This document shows, piece by piece, positions 53,649-64,000 of a DNA stretch of 64,000 nucleotides. Origin of the DNA: Lasiosphaeris hirsuta (lineage: Eukaryota > Ascomycota > Sordariomycetes > Sordariales > Lasiosphaeriaceae); contig JAUKUA010000004.1 of the NCBI GenBank assembly GCA_030549175.1, positions 4,588,001-4,652,000 on the forward strand. Direction: 5' to 3'. Below the pieces are notes generated by a model, which did no database searches, was not told where the DNA came from, and saw only the letters and a program-made list of their open reading frames with translations. A program made the translations under genes and the position numbers. Numbering within the stretch: the stretch's first letter is position 1; each line of letters begins with the position of its first letter.

Positions 53649-55226
53649 TCACAGATCGTCGACGACGGGTCTTCCCCTCTTTAAGGCGGGGTCGATACTC
53701 GTATCAAAGCTGTCGTGCGTGTGGATCTCGACTGAATATTCAACCTGGTCTTGCGCGTCTCTAAACAGCGCTCCGAGCATACCTTTGTAAATGGGGACCA
53801 GAGACTGCACATCCAGCTTGTCCTGACAATTCGCGCAGTCCGCGATGTTTCGACGGCTCAGCACGGCTTCGTGCCCGATCTCAGTCTTGTTGCTAGGGTT
53901 GGTCTGGACAAAGGTGCGGATGACGAAAGAGCCCGAGTAGTCAGCGCGGTTGATATTGTGCACGCGCTTGAACCCGACAATCTCCTTCTCGATTTCGGGC
54001 AGGCGGATGCTCGGCGACCAGACGAGGGGATCCAAGGATCCAGGTTCGTAGTCGTATCCGAGCTCGCGGATGTCGGTGACGTCCTGGGAGGAGTAGTACT
54101 TCTGATCCGGCTTGCGGAACGGATACAGCGACGTGTCCATGTTCAGCTCCGTTCCGGGCGGGAGAAAGGGCACGCCCCCCCTCTCGGGGACGACGGTACC
54201 AGCGTAACCCCTGATGACGTTTAAGCTGCCCCGCGCGGTGCTGTCGTTGAGCTCCTGCCACTTCCAGAAGGCGTAGTCGATGAAGCAGTGGTGGAAAAAG
54301 AAGATGGGATCGAAACTGGCCGTTTCATTGGCTCCCATGTCGCCGTTCGCCCCGATAATCGGGCTGGCATTGTATTTGCCTCTCTGGTAGAAGCCGCCGA
54401 CGGCGAGATGGATTGCATTGTGGGGGGACTCCAGAGAGACGACGTAATGCCTACCCCCCGGGTTGTTGTCTTCGATCCACTGATTCTGGGAGCGGGTATT
54501 AGAAAAGACGGTGTAATTGGGCGCTTCGAGGCAGAGTTTGTACCGAGAGAGAACCGAATAGGTGTCGGGAATCCTGGCTCCGGAGCCATCGTCGGGGATC
54601 TCAACCGTTCCCGTCAGCCAAGCGGTCACATTTTTCCTCAAGATGGTGACGTTCTGGTCTGCGTCCGCATAAATTTCATTGTGGTTTGCCGTATTCGCCC
54701 TATCGGCTTCAGTGCCGACAAGGCCGGAGAGCGGGTAGCGAACCGTCTGATATCCACGGTGTTTCGTGTAACGGTTATCATTGGCGTGATTTACGAGCGC
54801 TTCCTGCAATGCGTACGAGTAGAGCGGGTTGGGGTCGCCGCCGACGAGAGGAAACGTGGGCGACGTGAAAATGGCGGGAATGGGATTCTCAGTATCCAGC
54901 GTCTCATCCCAATATGGAAGCCTGACATCCTCGCAGCCATCGATGGACCTCAGGGCGTTCTCAAGGCGCAGAAGATACGCACGGTGCCAGGTCGGGAACA
55001 GGACGTTGGCGTGGTTGCAATAACCCCCCCACCAGTCGGGATTGGTGACCCCCGGACCGCGGAAGGGTTCACCGTGGAAGCCACCAATGCAGAAGAAGGA
55101 GTTGGGGTGGTAGGGAGGCAAGGCCATAATCCCTCGCCAGGCCTTTACGAGGCTTTCGAGAGGGGCGCGGTTCCCATCGTCGTAGTCCTTTTGGAGACTC
55201 TGGATAGAGCGGCGTACAGCAGCCAT
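53649..55226 (-). CDS. tyrosinase (type-3 copper oxidase)
   Basis: A single exon of 525 residues. CuA site: H51 in GFHGEPF, H72 in YCNHANVLF and H81 in FPTWHRAYLLRLENAL. CuB site: H269 and H273 in SPHNAIHLAVGG and H312 in DPIFFFHHCFIDYAF. All six copper ligands are in place. The enzyme oxidises phenols or catechols to quinones, as in melanin or pigment formation. There is no signal peptide, so it is probably intracellular or activated by processing. C-terminal of the core, from about residue 400, lies the usual lid-like domain. An unusual Tyr-Ala in place of the Asp-Arg often following the last His (FIDYAFWKW) is noted. Single ATG at 55226. Confidence 0.95.
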   Translation of the reverse strand: MAAVRRSIQSLQKDYDDGNRAPLESLVKAWRGIMALPPYHPNSFFCIGGFHGEPFRGPGVTNPDWWGGYCNHANVLFPTWHRAYLLRLENALRSIDGCEDVRLPYWDETLDTENPIPAIFTSPTFPLVGGDPNPLYSYALQEALVNHANDNRYTKHRGYQTVRYPLSGLVGTEADRANTANHNEIYADADQNVTILRKNVTAWLTGTVEIPDDGSGARIPDTYSVLSRYKLCLEAPNYTVFSNTRSQNQWIEDNNPGGRHYVVSLESPHNAIHLAVGGFYQRGKYNASPIIGANGDMGANETASFDPIFFFHHCFIDYAFWKWQELNDSTARGSLNVIRGYAGTVVPERGGVPFLPPGTELNMDTSLYPFRKPDQKYYSSQDVTDIRELGYDYEPGSLDPLVWSPSIRLPEIEKEIVGFKRVHNINRADYSGSFVIRTFVQTNPSNKTEIGHEAVLSRRNIADCANCQDKLDVQSLVPIYKGMLGALFRDAQDQVEYSVEIHTHDSFDTSIDPALKRGRPVVDDL

Positions 55227-55230
55227 TGCG

Positions 55231-55352
55231 GCAGTGTTGAGTTGGAGAGATGAGCGGAGAGGGTATTTTGTGCAGGGGATTGGTGATTGCAGCAGTGTTG
55301 AGTTGGAGGGATGAGCGCAGAGGGGATGTTATGCAGGGGATTGGTGACTGCA
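55231..55352 (-). repeat. 61-bp tandem duplication directly upstream of tyrosinase
   Basis: Two near-identical 61-bp units, 55231-55291 and 55292-55352, both starting GCAGTGTTGAGTTGGAG. They differ at only a few bases. The first unit begins five bases upstream of the tyrosinase ATG, so the duplication makes up the 5' leader or core promoter. Confidence 0.9.
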
Positions 55353-55493
55353 AAGGAGGTGATCAAAGGAGGCTTGTATCGCTGTGATTCAACCGGGAGA
55401 CCTCCTTTAATACAGAGGGGTCTAATACTTGTGGGCAGATCTTGATTCTCTTGCACCTGGAGATGCAGCAGAAGTCTGACAGACGATGAAGGT

Positions 55494-55728
55494 CTGCCAG
55501 TTGGGTTGGCGATGGGTCGCGGCCCGTGTAACCACACTTTAAGAACTCTGTTCGATCCCGAGACCCCATTAGAAGTCTCGCACAGGTTGCACCTACTGCG
55601 GGGAAGTAGTATAACGAGGCTAGAGATTTTGATTTACCGCGCTTACCGATAAATAGTTGAGTTTGAAAATAGAATCGGAGGGCCCTGCCAGCAGGGTCGG
55701 CGATGTGTCGCGGCCCGTGTAACCACAC
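55494..55728. repeat. 45-bp direct repeat pair upstream of tyrosinase
   Basis: Copies at 55494-55537 and 55684-55728 share GTCGCGGCCCGTGTAACCAC and neighbours, 190 bp apart in the same orientation. On the minus strand each opens a short frame beginning MWLHGPR. Not part of the 61-bp duplication. Confidence 0.8.
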
Positions 55729-55739
55729 CTACCCCAGAA

Positions 55740-57589
55740 TCTTATGAACTACTTGCTAACATTGCCTTAGACACTGCCCACATACGGAGGAATGTTGAGC
55801 TTTCCCTTTCCCCCGGTTGACCACCCCGAACTATCGCAATAGCCACCTGATGATGCGAGAAGCGGCATTAAGGAGCTAGCCGAGGGCCGCTATTGCTACA
55901 CTCACTAAATTCCTTAGCTCCTGAGGGCAGTGGCTTTTCTCGCTCGGTATCCAACCCTTCGTGGAACGAGTCGAGCTGGCTGATACAGTGCATGCAAGCC
56001 ATGCCCATTTTTCTAAAACCTTCTAATGCGTCGTCAGGCAGCGATGCAGGGTCGGGATGTCTCCTACGCTGGCGGCGCGCTCTGCGCGATTTTCTCGGGC
56101 ATAGATCCACTATGGCTTTCTCCCCTCTTCTCCTGCGGAGAGCTAAAGGCCCGCATATTGACTAGTCATAGAACTGCCAGACCGGCCAGGTTAGAAATCT
56201 GGGAATACGTATGTTGCTAATCCAGAGATAGCCCCAGCTCTCTGCCTCTTGAGGACGATGTCCGAGTGAAATGTCGACAGATCCCGGAACAGAACAGCCA
56301 ATCGAACCGTCGCTATTCCTGGTGGCGGGCCTCCGCTTCCTGGCAGCTTCGACTAGCTACTCCGCTTTCTTATGCTGTGAGACCAATGCTACACTGAGCT
56401 CGTGCGTGGGCAGTAGGACTGTAACCTCTACTTTTCTGGGAGCGAGGGGGGAGAGACGTGTCCCAGGATGCTTTCGAAACAGGACTTTGCGGCTGAGAAG
56501 ATGCAGGTTTGTCCTTTATGCGGGGTAAGACTTGAGTTTGGCATTAGCCGCGCCCGCCGACAGCGCCCATGAGGCAAGCGTAGCGGCCGTTACTGGTCTT
56601 TCTGTCAGAGATTTCTCTCGCATGGGAATGTTCGCAGCATCGAACTTCCAGTGGCTTGCTTGACGAGGTCCTGGTCTGTGAGAGGGACTGGCAGGAACGT
56701 AAGTCATGCAGCCCCGCTTAGCTGTGCTTGCTTGCTTGAATGAATGAATGAATGAATGAACAGAATTCCAAGAAAGTTCACCCGCTTACACGAAAATACC
56801 CTGTCAAGGAGGGAGGAGCCCCCCTTGGAGTCTAACTACAGTAAGAAACCTCTAAGCCCCTATACTCGTAGGCCGTTAAACCTCTACGAGAGGGGAAGGT
56901 ACCTACCATATTCCTCTATATGACTCGCTTTATGTTATTTTTAATTTACTGACATTCTTCATCTTAATATACCAACATACCTTAAATATTATGTTCGTAT
57001 GATAATTTATACCTAGTTCTACCACTATATATACTCTAGCCTTTTTAATAATCTTATAATATAGTATATATAACTTGGTATTTACTCTGTCATGCTTTCC
57101 GTATAAAGTATACTATTCATTAAGAATCTGAACTACTTATAGTACTCTGTAAGGTTACTGTAACCTAACGCACTAGCTAGTAGTACTTTAAGCTCTCTCT
57201 TGAGTAGCTATAGTTCAGCCATCTTTCTCTTCTACTCTGTTACAACCTATGCACTTATTACCGGGGTACTTTGTGTGAAATAGTAGATTGGAAGGGATGA
57301 AGTAGAATGTAATTACTTAGGTAACAAATAGAAATCTTTATTTAATATAGTATTTGATACAATAGTCATACTATTTAAGTTAAAGGGGAATAACAGGTAA
57401 CTTATTTCTCACTTAGTTACTTTCTGTTAAAATGTACAGAGTAATAGAGTACCCTGCTGCTACGGTCAGAAAGACCGCTTAGATAAGCGTTAGTTTGGTG
57501 GTCCTTCACATAAACACTGACATGACATATTTGTATGGTAGTGTGATAATATTGTAAAGGATGGCCCGTTGGCAATCAGTCGGGAAAGC
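55740..57589. other. intergenic; GC part then AT-rich block, no gene
   Basis: 55740-56700 holds only weak open frames. An (AATG)n microsatellite lies at about 56738-56760. From about 56870 the DNA is AT-rich, TpA-dense and stop-filled, probably RIP-affected. Near its left edge a GC-richer block with CTCTACGAGAGGGG may be the end of an inverted-repeat element whose partner I could not find. Confidence 0.45.
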
Positions 57590-57612
57590 GCGCTGCCATT
57601 ATATGGCAGCGC
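57590..57612. repeat. perfect 10-bp inverted repeat
   Basis: Arms GCGCTGCCAT (57590-57599) and ATGGCAGCGC (57603-57612) around a 3-bp TAT spacer. It is GC-rich within AT-rich DNA and could form a hairpin. No T-run follows in a way that would mark a terminator. Confidence 0.85.
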
Positions 57613-59868
57613 TCCTTTTATCTGTTTTCCTTCTAGTACGTACTACATATCTCCTACTATTATAGAATAAAATGGAGCCTATTTATTCTTTGAAAAGGTG
57701 TTCCATAGACAGCTGTACTCTCAAAGGTCCTTAGTCTTAAGTGGCTGTTTATGTCTAGAGTAGACGAAAGCGTCTAACTATTACGCAATAGACTATGGTA
57801 ACAAATACAACCAAGTCATTTTCAATAGCAATCCTATTGGCAAAAGTGGTTTAAGTAGTATACTTTTACATAGAATCCAAATCTTCAATTAGAATACGGA
57901 TATTGCTAAAGCTCATGAAGTTATACTACTTTCTCAATCGTGCGGGTGGCGAAACTTGAAATACCAGCTTCTAGAGCCAGACCTTGCCAGGTCAAGGCCC
58001 GTGCTTGGAAGCCGGACTGCTAAAGAAAGCGGTCCATTTTCTGCAAATTGGCACGTTGTAGAAGCTTTGGACGGCCACACGTCTCGTGTTCAAGGTGCTG
58101 GCGATCGCGGCCATAGTAAAGATCTTCCACCCTTGTGTTTTGCCTACCTAGTGCTGGAAAGCACGTGCTACCTTTAGAGTTCGTTTTATTTTGTCAACCG
58201 CTTGCCCGGTAATCAGTTCATTTATTCATTCATTCAATAGCCCAACGGATCTCAAGTGACTAGATATCTTTAACTGAGGTGCGCGCCTCGCCGTTCTGGA
58301 GCGTAGGTCTCCCCGTAGTGTAGCTCGCACCAGCTCGGGTCAGTGTTGAGTGTAAGAATGAGGCAACAACGACTTCCAATCCCAAATACATGACAGTTTG
58401 TTGCTTAATCTAAAACTAGCCGAAAGAACGACAGGACCGCGAAAGGCCTGGTCCTCGCCTCTGGGGACTAATCTAAGGCGGCTAGGGCGGGAAATCTCAT
58501 GCTAGAGCACAAGGCGGTGCCAATACCCCTCTCACGTGACAGCAGCCCGTACATGCACGCAGTCGCTGCCAAAATCATGAAATTGAAGGTTTGAGAGGTT
58601 CAAACGTAACGCCTACCACGCCGTGTAACCAGCCCATAGCATTCCAAGCTCAGCACACAATCCGATTAGGTTAGATTCGCCATGCGTTGACAATCCACGG
58701 GCGAGCGATGGTGGAGAACCTGTACGCATTCACTCACAGTGTTGACTGCGGGTGGGCTCAGCCAGCGTCGGCTCTGCGGGGAAGATGATTCAGTTCCATG
58801 GCTTGCTGATCCCGAATGACATATCATCTTTGGACTTCGTTTGTGCATGTTGGGCAGTAAGCTGCGCTGGATGGATTTGTTTTATCTTGCGGGGTAGAAG
58901 GCGTCGGGCTTTTTCGGCCCAATTTGAAGGCTGAGGTGCTTCCGCGCTTTGCAGTCTCAAACGAAGAACGAACTCTCTTTTTGAGGGAGTGATGACTGGA
59001 GATGAGGGACTCGGCCAAGCCTGGAACCTTCTCCCTCTTCGCCCCACCCTCTTTCTAATCCCACATTTTCTGCATCAGCACCCGACATCAGTACAGCACG
59101 AGTTGCCGCCTTAAAGGAGTATTGGCGTGTAAATGGCGCAAGCTGAGGTTATGTTGCATCTCAACTCGAAATTCCCCCATGGCAGTTGGCCTCGTCCATC
59201 TACTAGCCTTGTTGAAATGTCCTGACCACTTCTTTGTCAACACCCTTTCATGATTGAGTGAGGGGTTGGTGTAGGGGTATGGTTGCTAATTTAAATATCC
59301 GTGACTGCTAAGCAGGGTATTGGCTTGCCCGAGAGGGCCTTTTGTGATCCGAATGTAATCACGCATTCACATAATATTGTTTAGATATACACGCCCATAA
59401 AATGTGTGGCGCTTGACGTGGCGTTCTACGCCAAGAACCTTTTCGCTTTTCTATTAGAGTTAGCACATCCAATCTCGCCGGCTCAGATTGATAATCAAGA
59501 GTGGGGGAGAGAGTATACCGTACTAATTTTCCATAATAAAATGAATGGGCTTGTATGTAACTAGACTTGCCCCTCTTGGGCTGATTAGGTATGGCTAGCG
59601 TCATAATTCAACATGGTAACTTTTGATAGCCGGTAGAAGTGGACAAAGTCATTGTGCCGCAAATCTGCTAGGTACGTCGTTTCTGATCTGAGTATGTCAT
59701 CAATTCATCGGCTATATAAAGGGGGTGCATGACCACCAGTCCGCTCACCTAATTTTAATATCAACTGCTGCTATCGACATATGATCAGAAATTCGCCTGT
59801 TGCTTTGCCCGAGAAAACGACGACAAAACCCGCATTCCTCGATATTTCTTCCTCAGGTCCCGCACGTC
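57613..59868. other. intergenic, no supported gene
   Basis: Short frames only (for example 57956-58177 plus; 58790-59047 minus). An (ATTC)n run lies near 58218-58236. A TATATAAA box at about 59713-59720 with CAAC further on precedes the oxidase pseudogene. Confidence 0.4.
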
Positions 59869-61006
59869 ATGAACATGTCGACCAACACGTCCGAGCAGAT
59901 AAAGGTTATGAATGGGGTCTTTAGGTTTCGGGAGCTTGAAGGCCGGGTGTTCATGCCTGGAACAAAGGAGTATGAAGACTCAGTCGCAACTCCCACGGGT
60001 GAAGCCTGACTTGGTGGCTGGGAAGTTTACATGGGCCACCAAGCTGGACGACGCGCTCGTCACAACCATGAACAAATTCTACCTCCACAACTGGCCAAAC
60101 GAAGCCACACTTGATAGCACCTGGCTGTGCGATATCAAGCCGACCGACAAGAAAACTGATAGTAGCATTGCAATTCGGTTTACTGTCGTTTATAACGGTG
60201 ACATGAAGGCCTTTAGCGATCTGATCGAGGGCTTTAGTGTCGGGCCCTCGGACCTGAGCGAAGAGACCAAAAGACTGCAGGAACTAGCTGACAAGTTGAA
60301 GCGGCGGTCACGCCCTGAGCCATCCACGCTCTTTCTCCACGAATCCCTCGTGGATCAGTGATCCGAAGAAACCTTGAGGGCCCGTTCCTCCAACAAGTCT
60401 TTTAGTATATTCTCCTCCTTTGTCTTTGAGACACCCGGAAACATCGAAGAGATCACTAAGGAAATCAGGAAAAGGATGGGAAAATTCCGATCTCGCTTTG
60501 TGGGGGAAAGTGCAGGGCTCCATGTCATGTGGATTCATTCGGAGGGAGAGGTAGAAGACGGAAGCGAGAAAACAGCAATCCCCTGGCGTAAAGGCACTTA
60601 CTTTACATACATCACAATTGAATGGCAAGACAAATGGCTAGCGGAGGAAGCGGAGGCATTTTTGGGAGCACTCAAGACTGATTTGAGGAAGTATTCCATG
60701 AAGGGGCGGGCAGCTTATGTCAACTGCCCCGACAGGAAGCTGAGTAAGTTCGGACCAGCATACTAAGGAAACCAGGAGAAGTACGAGGGGCTGCAGAAGA
60801 TCAAGGCATACTGGGATCGGAACGATTTGTTTCACTCGCCTCAAGGTGTTCGACCCCCGCGCTCTGGAGGCTGGGACATTGGAGAAGAGAGGATGGATCT
60901 GGCAGGCCAAGCGCAAAAGTTGTGGAGTGCCCCTGAGTCGGTGCCACCACCATGCAATGAGAACTTTGTCGGAAGCGTTTGGGACTTGAATGACCTGGGG
61001 GTTTGA
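59869..61006 (+). pseudogene. berberine-bridge-type FAD oxidase, deleted and stopped
   Basis: The start (ATG 59869; FRELEGRVFMPGTKEYEDSV) is the usual N-terminus of a secondary-metabolism BBE-like oxidase. It then jumps, with a change of frame at about 60000, to the C-terminal half (VKPDLVAGKFTWATKLDDAL). The FAD-binding domain with its His/Cys flavin attachment, about 180 residues, is missing. The C-terminal half stays in one frame to 61006, ending with the typical YEGLQKIKAYWDRNDLF segment and a tail, but carries a TGA at 60359-60361 (where Trp fits) and a TAA at 60764-60766 (where Tyr fits). The enzyme is dead. BBE-like oxidases usually sit in biosynthetic clusters, but no partner genes are seen here. 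Confidence 0.77.
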
Positions 61007-61917
61007 ATGAGGAATGGAGGGGGCGAAGTTGTCTTGTTCGGCAATGGGAGGGGGCCCGCGCGTTGTCAGGGTTACGTATGGGGACTACGGTAGGTTGTGA
61101 CATTCTCTACGGTACGGCCCCTAGGTCAAGGTAAACAAGCAAGCTCCTAAGTCCAATGAACCATCGCAATCCCTGACGACGGTGATTCTCGTGATGCCTG
61201 CTTGGTGTTAGCTCACAACCTCAACAGATGACAAGGGGGACTGTGAGCATGTCATACCCGCTGATCCAACACACTCCGAGTTCCGAGGAATCAATAATCT
61301 GATGCACGAACTGTTGGTAGCCATGATCCTCTTGGGGCTGTTGCGGGTACGACCAAGGAACCGGTTCGAGGTTGTTCCTGTCAACGTCTTTGCTGGAAGC
61401 ATCACCCACTGGCTCCGCATCGACAAAACAGTGCAGTACTGCTGACACCTAGGCTACTAGCCAGCTGGGTAGGTAGATAAAAAATGCAACCAGCTCAGCA
61501 GGGAGGAGACCACCTCCAACCATTATTAACTCATGCTCGGCAGAGGTGGCACAACTCTCTGATCGGTCGGCAGAGCCCCGGCGACCACGGAAATTTGAAG
61601 ATGAGATCAAGGGAGCGACGCAGGAGAAGTTGGCTCGGGAAAAGAGGGTGCCATATCTAAGATCCAGCTTTCATATATCTATCCCTCAGGTCAAGCTGGT
61701 GCTTTTACCCCCGCTTAAGCATCTCGCTGCCAATCACAAAGGCTATTACTCTCCGACACGTCCGTTGCAACACTCTGGGGGGCTGCGATGCCCTAGACAA
61801 CTTGGAACCACCGCTAGGCACTCGCGTGCCGCCAGCCGTCGTCTTCTTCCTAGGGTGAAGGTGACGATTGTTACCTACGACGGATGCGTTAGCCTACCAT
61901 CTCTAGCCAAGCACATG
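61007..61917. other. intergenic with one coding-like stretch
   Basis: At about 61216-61443 the plus strand stays open and reads plausibly (INNLMHELLVAMILLGLL, then RVRPRNRFEVVPVNVFAG and a late THWLRIDKTVQYC before TGA). It lacks a start and a known family. It could be a last exon of an unrecognised gene. The rest shows nothing. Confidence 0.35.
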
Positions 61918-62200
61918 TTAAGGTAGGGAGAAGCACTCACCTTGACGGGGCCCGGCTTCTCGTCGAGTTCCCAATATGTGAGCTTGGGGTTTCGGCATAA
62001 GACAGGGTGCCCGCTCTCCCAGATCGGCTTGTTCATCTGACGGCGTAAGTGGGTGATGCAGGCCAGCAGTTCGGAGCGGAAAAGATGGTCGTCTGCGTTT
62101 TGACGAGTCGACGAGCTCGGTCCTGTCGGAGAGGATGCATCCCCAGTGACCAGGGGCATACGCGAACACGGCCTCGCCGGCCCAGACGGGGAGCCCGTGC
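61918..62200 (-). other. possible coding fragment
   Basis: Part of a 206-codon minus-strand frame (61875-62495). Only the C-terminal part reads convincingly (HLFRSELLACITHLRRQMNK, then a WESGHPV piece). I recall a similar helix in unnamed fungal proteins, but the assignment is weak. A GC-rich antisense frame competes. Confidence 0.27.
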
Positions 62201-62770
62201 CCGGGTGGTGGAGAGCCGTGCTCGTCGCCAATCCAAGTCCGTCGTATCGCCGAGGTGGATATGGCTTTCGTGCGAGTCGGCGTGGGGCGCGTCGTCCAGT
62301 CCTCTCGGTGTTGCCGGTGCGGGTTACGCCTCGTCTCTGCGGTAGCAGACTTGAATGTACTTGAGCTGCAGGTGACAGGGCAGCACCGAGTCCCACGAGA
62401 GCCGCCGTATGGTGCGGTAGAGGAAGAGCAATCTCGGTCAAAATCCTCGGGGGCGAATTCATGATCAGGCCCGATCTAGTCAATCTGCATAACACAGCCT
62501 GGAAGGGTGCGGCGCGCCATGGTTACGTTGGTTGTTACGCGGGGAAATGCTTTTTGTTTTGGACGAAACCAGCGCGAGCGGGTATACGAGCCACAAGGCA
62601 GCCACAAGATAGCGACAAGTCAGTCGCCAAACATTTTTCAGCCAGGCCAGCTCTTCATCTTCTTTTTCTTCCTTTTCTTAAGAATCGACCAATCAAAACG
62701 CAGGACTTGCTATCCTAAAAAACACCAAAACCGATATCACCGCCTCGTTCGCCTCCGGGCACTCCTACGC
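62201..62770. other. intergenic, no supported gene
   Basis: GC-rich then AT-rich DNA with competing open frames on both strands and no recognisable protein. Confidence 0.35.
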
Positions 62771-63297
62771 ATGACGGAGGAACTCAACGCCAAGGCCATG
62801 CAAAATATGGAAGACCAAGCTCGCAAGGAACTGGAGCTAGCAAAGCTCCGCGGATGGGTCACGCGGGAAGAGCAAGAAGAGAGCACCATTTGGCAGAGCA
62901 GCACGCGACAAAGATGCAAGAGACACAGATCAACGAGCAGAAGAGACTGGGAGCTGTAGAAACGGCTAATATGAAGGAGCAGCTAGGACTCGAGGCCACT
63001 CATGCGAAAGTTATAAAGTCGAAGCGACTCTAAGAGCTGTCCAAGAAAGAGGTATTTGCAATAAGGGGAGCGAGGGCGAGGGCGTCCTTGGAGGGGGAGC
63101 ATCATTATTAAATGGCGAGAAAGCAGCTTAAACAGGAGGAGGGAAGATTGGCAAACCTCACTACGCAGAGATGGATGGCGATTGAGGTTAAGAACCAGCG
63201 GGAGATGCTAGAAACCTAAATGGGCGTAATGAGACCCGGATCAATGGCGTTGATGGAGATTGAGGCACGCACTACGTTTAATGAGAGTGTTAACTGA
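62771..63297 (+). pseudogene. coiled-coil protein remnant
   Basis: Plus-strand Glu/Gln/Lys-rich heptad-like segments: MTEELNAKAMQNMEDQARKE, then in the next frame LAEQHATKMQETQINEQKRL, then KQEEGRLANLTTQRW. They are separated by a frame change near 62880 and several stops (for example at 63031-63033). This is probably the coiled coil of a fungal protein that has decayed. No family named. Confidence 0.38.
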
Positions 63298-63354
63298 TTC
63301 GTAGGGATATTTTGCCATCAGGTTATCTCCCAGTTACTACTGATCCAACCCTTA

Positions 63355-64000
63355 CTACTCCGCATATTTACTCTTTTCCCTCAACTTTTTCCCGTAAAGT
63401 CTGAAGAGCAGTGGGGCCGGGGCCAGTATGCTGGCAATGCAACCCAGCCATGTCATGGTCCAATGCACCCCAATGCCCTCATACATTGGCCGCGCTGCCA
63501 TAACCATACCGCCTGCCACGATATACCGAACGAATGTTATGCTCGAGAGGGCGGTTGCAGCGTGGTCGCCATAGCTATCAATAATGTACTCGTAGCTGCT
63601 AATGTAGATGGAGACCAAAACCATGCCAAAGACGAAACAGGCTGCGAGCCCTGACCAGATAGATATGCTGCTGTAGTTGGTCCATCCAAGCCAGAACAAG
63701 GCTATCGGCAGCAGTGGTGCAGCAATGATGCCCGGCCACAGTCGGAATTCTGGCTTGACCGAGGCGCCCTGTATGTGCTCGGTCTTGTGGCGGGTCCAAC
63801 TGAAAAGGGCGGGGGCGCATAGGGTCACGACGGTGGTGCCAGTAGCAATAGCGCCAAAACAAGACCCCACGAAGCCCATGGGTAGCCCGTATGTGTCTTT
63901 GAAGATGTAGTCGAAGCCGGAGAGGAAGGAGAACAGGAGCACGTACAGAAGCACAAGGTAGAGGCCCAGCACACCCACTACCGGCTCCGTGACAAAGAAG
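63355..64000 (-). CDS. MFS transporter, C-terminal half (runs off window)
   Basis: The minus-strand frame is open to the right edge and ends at 63355. The visible 215 residues hold six membrane segments, beginning FFVTEPVVGVLGLYLVLLY and including the loop GLPMGFVGSCFG, PLLPIALFWLGW, and FVRYIVAGGMVMAARPMYEG, typical of fungal drug:H+ antiporter (DHA1, polyamine/TPO-like) carriers. The N-terminal six helices lie beyond the window. The tail (LYGKKLREKSKYAE) is also typical. The substrate is unknown. Confidence 0.92.
   Translation of the reverse strand, partial: FFVTEPVVGVLGLYLVLLYVLLFSFLSGFDYIFKDTYGLPMGFVGSCFGAIATGTTVVTLCAPALFSWTRHKTEHIQGASVKPEFRLWPGIIAAPLLPIALFWLGWTNYSSISIWSGLAACFVFGMVLVSIYISSYEYIIDSYGDHAATALSSITFVRYIVAGGMVMAARPMYEGIGVHWTMTWLGCIASILAPAPLLFRLYGKKLREKSKYAE

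Noticed and set aside
54288..55253. 321-codon plus-strand frame
   Set aside because: Antisense to the tyrosinase gene, with no domain of its own.
55494..55565. Possible tRNA: TGGCGATGGG-like A box and GTTCGATCC-like B box
   Set aside because: No acceptor stem or T-arm pairing fits the spacing, and no anticodon arm can be drawn.
57590..57612. Hairpin as a rho-independent terminator
   Set aside because: Not followed by a clean T-run and not applicable to fungal Pol II genes.

Overview
The window looks like nuclear DNA of a filamentous ascomycete (Pezizomycotina, probably a Sordariomycete; this is inference). Genes are split by short introns of about 50-80 nt with GT...AG ends. Two gene classes typical of these fungi are present: HET-domain proteins and a fungal CorA-like membrane protein. 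Gene-bearing, GC-richer blocks alternate with AT-rich blocks full of TpA and stop codons, and a Fot1/Pogo-type transposon carries RIP-like stop codons. No rRNA, tRNA or CRISPR array could be supported.

Layout. 0-11 kb holds a broken subtilisin-like protease next to a gasdermin-like gene, a secreted GH16 glucanase, an ankyrin-repeat remnant and an intact 896-residue HET-domain protein. 12-20 kb holds several poorly recognised genes, a CorA-like membrane protein and a small secreted cysteine-rich protein. 21.9-36.4 kb is a repeat-rich block: two dispersed repeat families, a HET pseudogene, a 672-bp non-autonomous hAT-like element with perfect 8-bp target duplications, and a 1.9-kb degenerate Fot1/Pogo element. 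38-55 kb is gene-rich: a membrane-protein pseudogene, a DUF8021-like secreted protein, a full-length ABCC transporter, an inverted pair of paralogous F-box-like genes (one broken), a HET C-terminal remnant, a DUF1996 secreted protein and a tyrosinase with a tandem duplication directly upstream. 55.7-59.8 kb is mostly AT-rich and empty. 59.9-64 kb holds a deleted berberine-bridge-type oxidase pseudogene, fragments, and an MFS transporter that runs off the right edge.

The most interesting unit is at 0.9-3.1 kb. A subtilase (S8) with recognisable Asp, His, Asn and Ser motifs lies about 200 bp upstream of a gene with gasdermin-like features, in the same orientation. In fungi such pairs (for example HET-Q2/HET-Q1 of Podospora) are regulated-cell-death modules in which the protease cleaves the pore-former. 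Here both partners carry coding breaks. Together with one intact HET gene, one HET pseudogene and one HET remnant, the first 51 kb reads as a decaying allorecognition or cell-death neighbourhood.

A second theme is single-base breaks in homopolymers or short repeats inside otherwise well-preserved genes (C8 in the subtilase, G7 in the ABC transporter, a CT run in the CorA-like gene). Some of these may be assembly errors rather than real inactivation.
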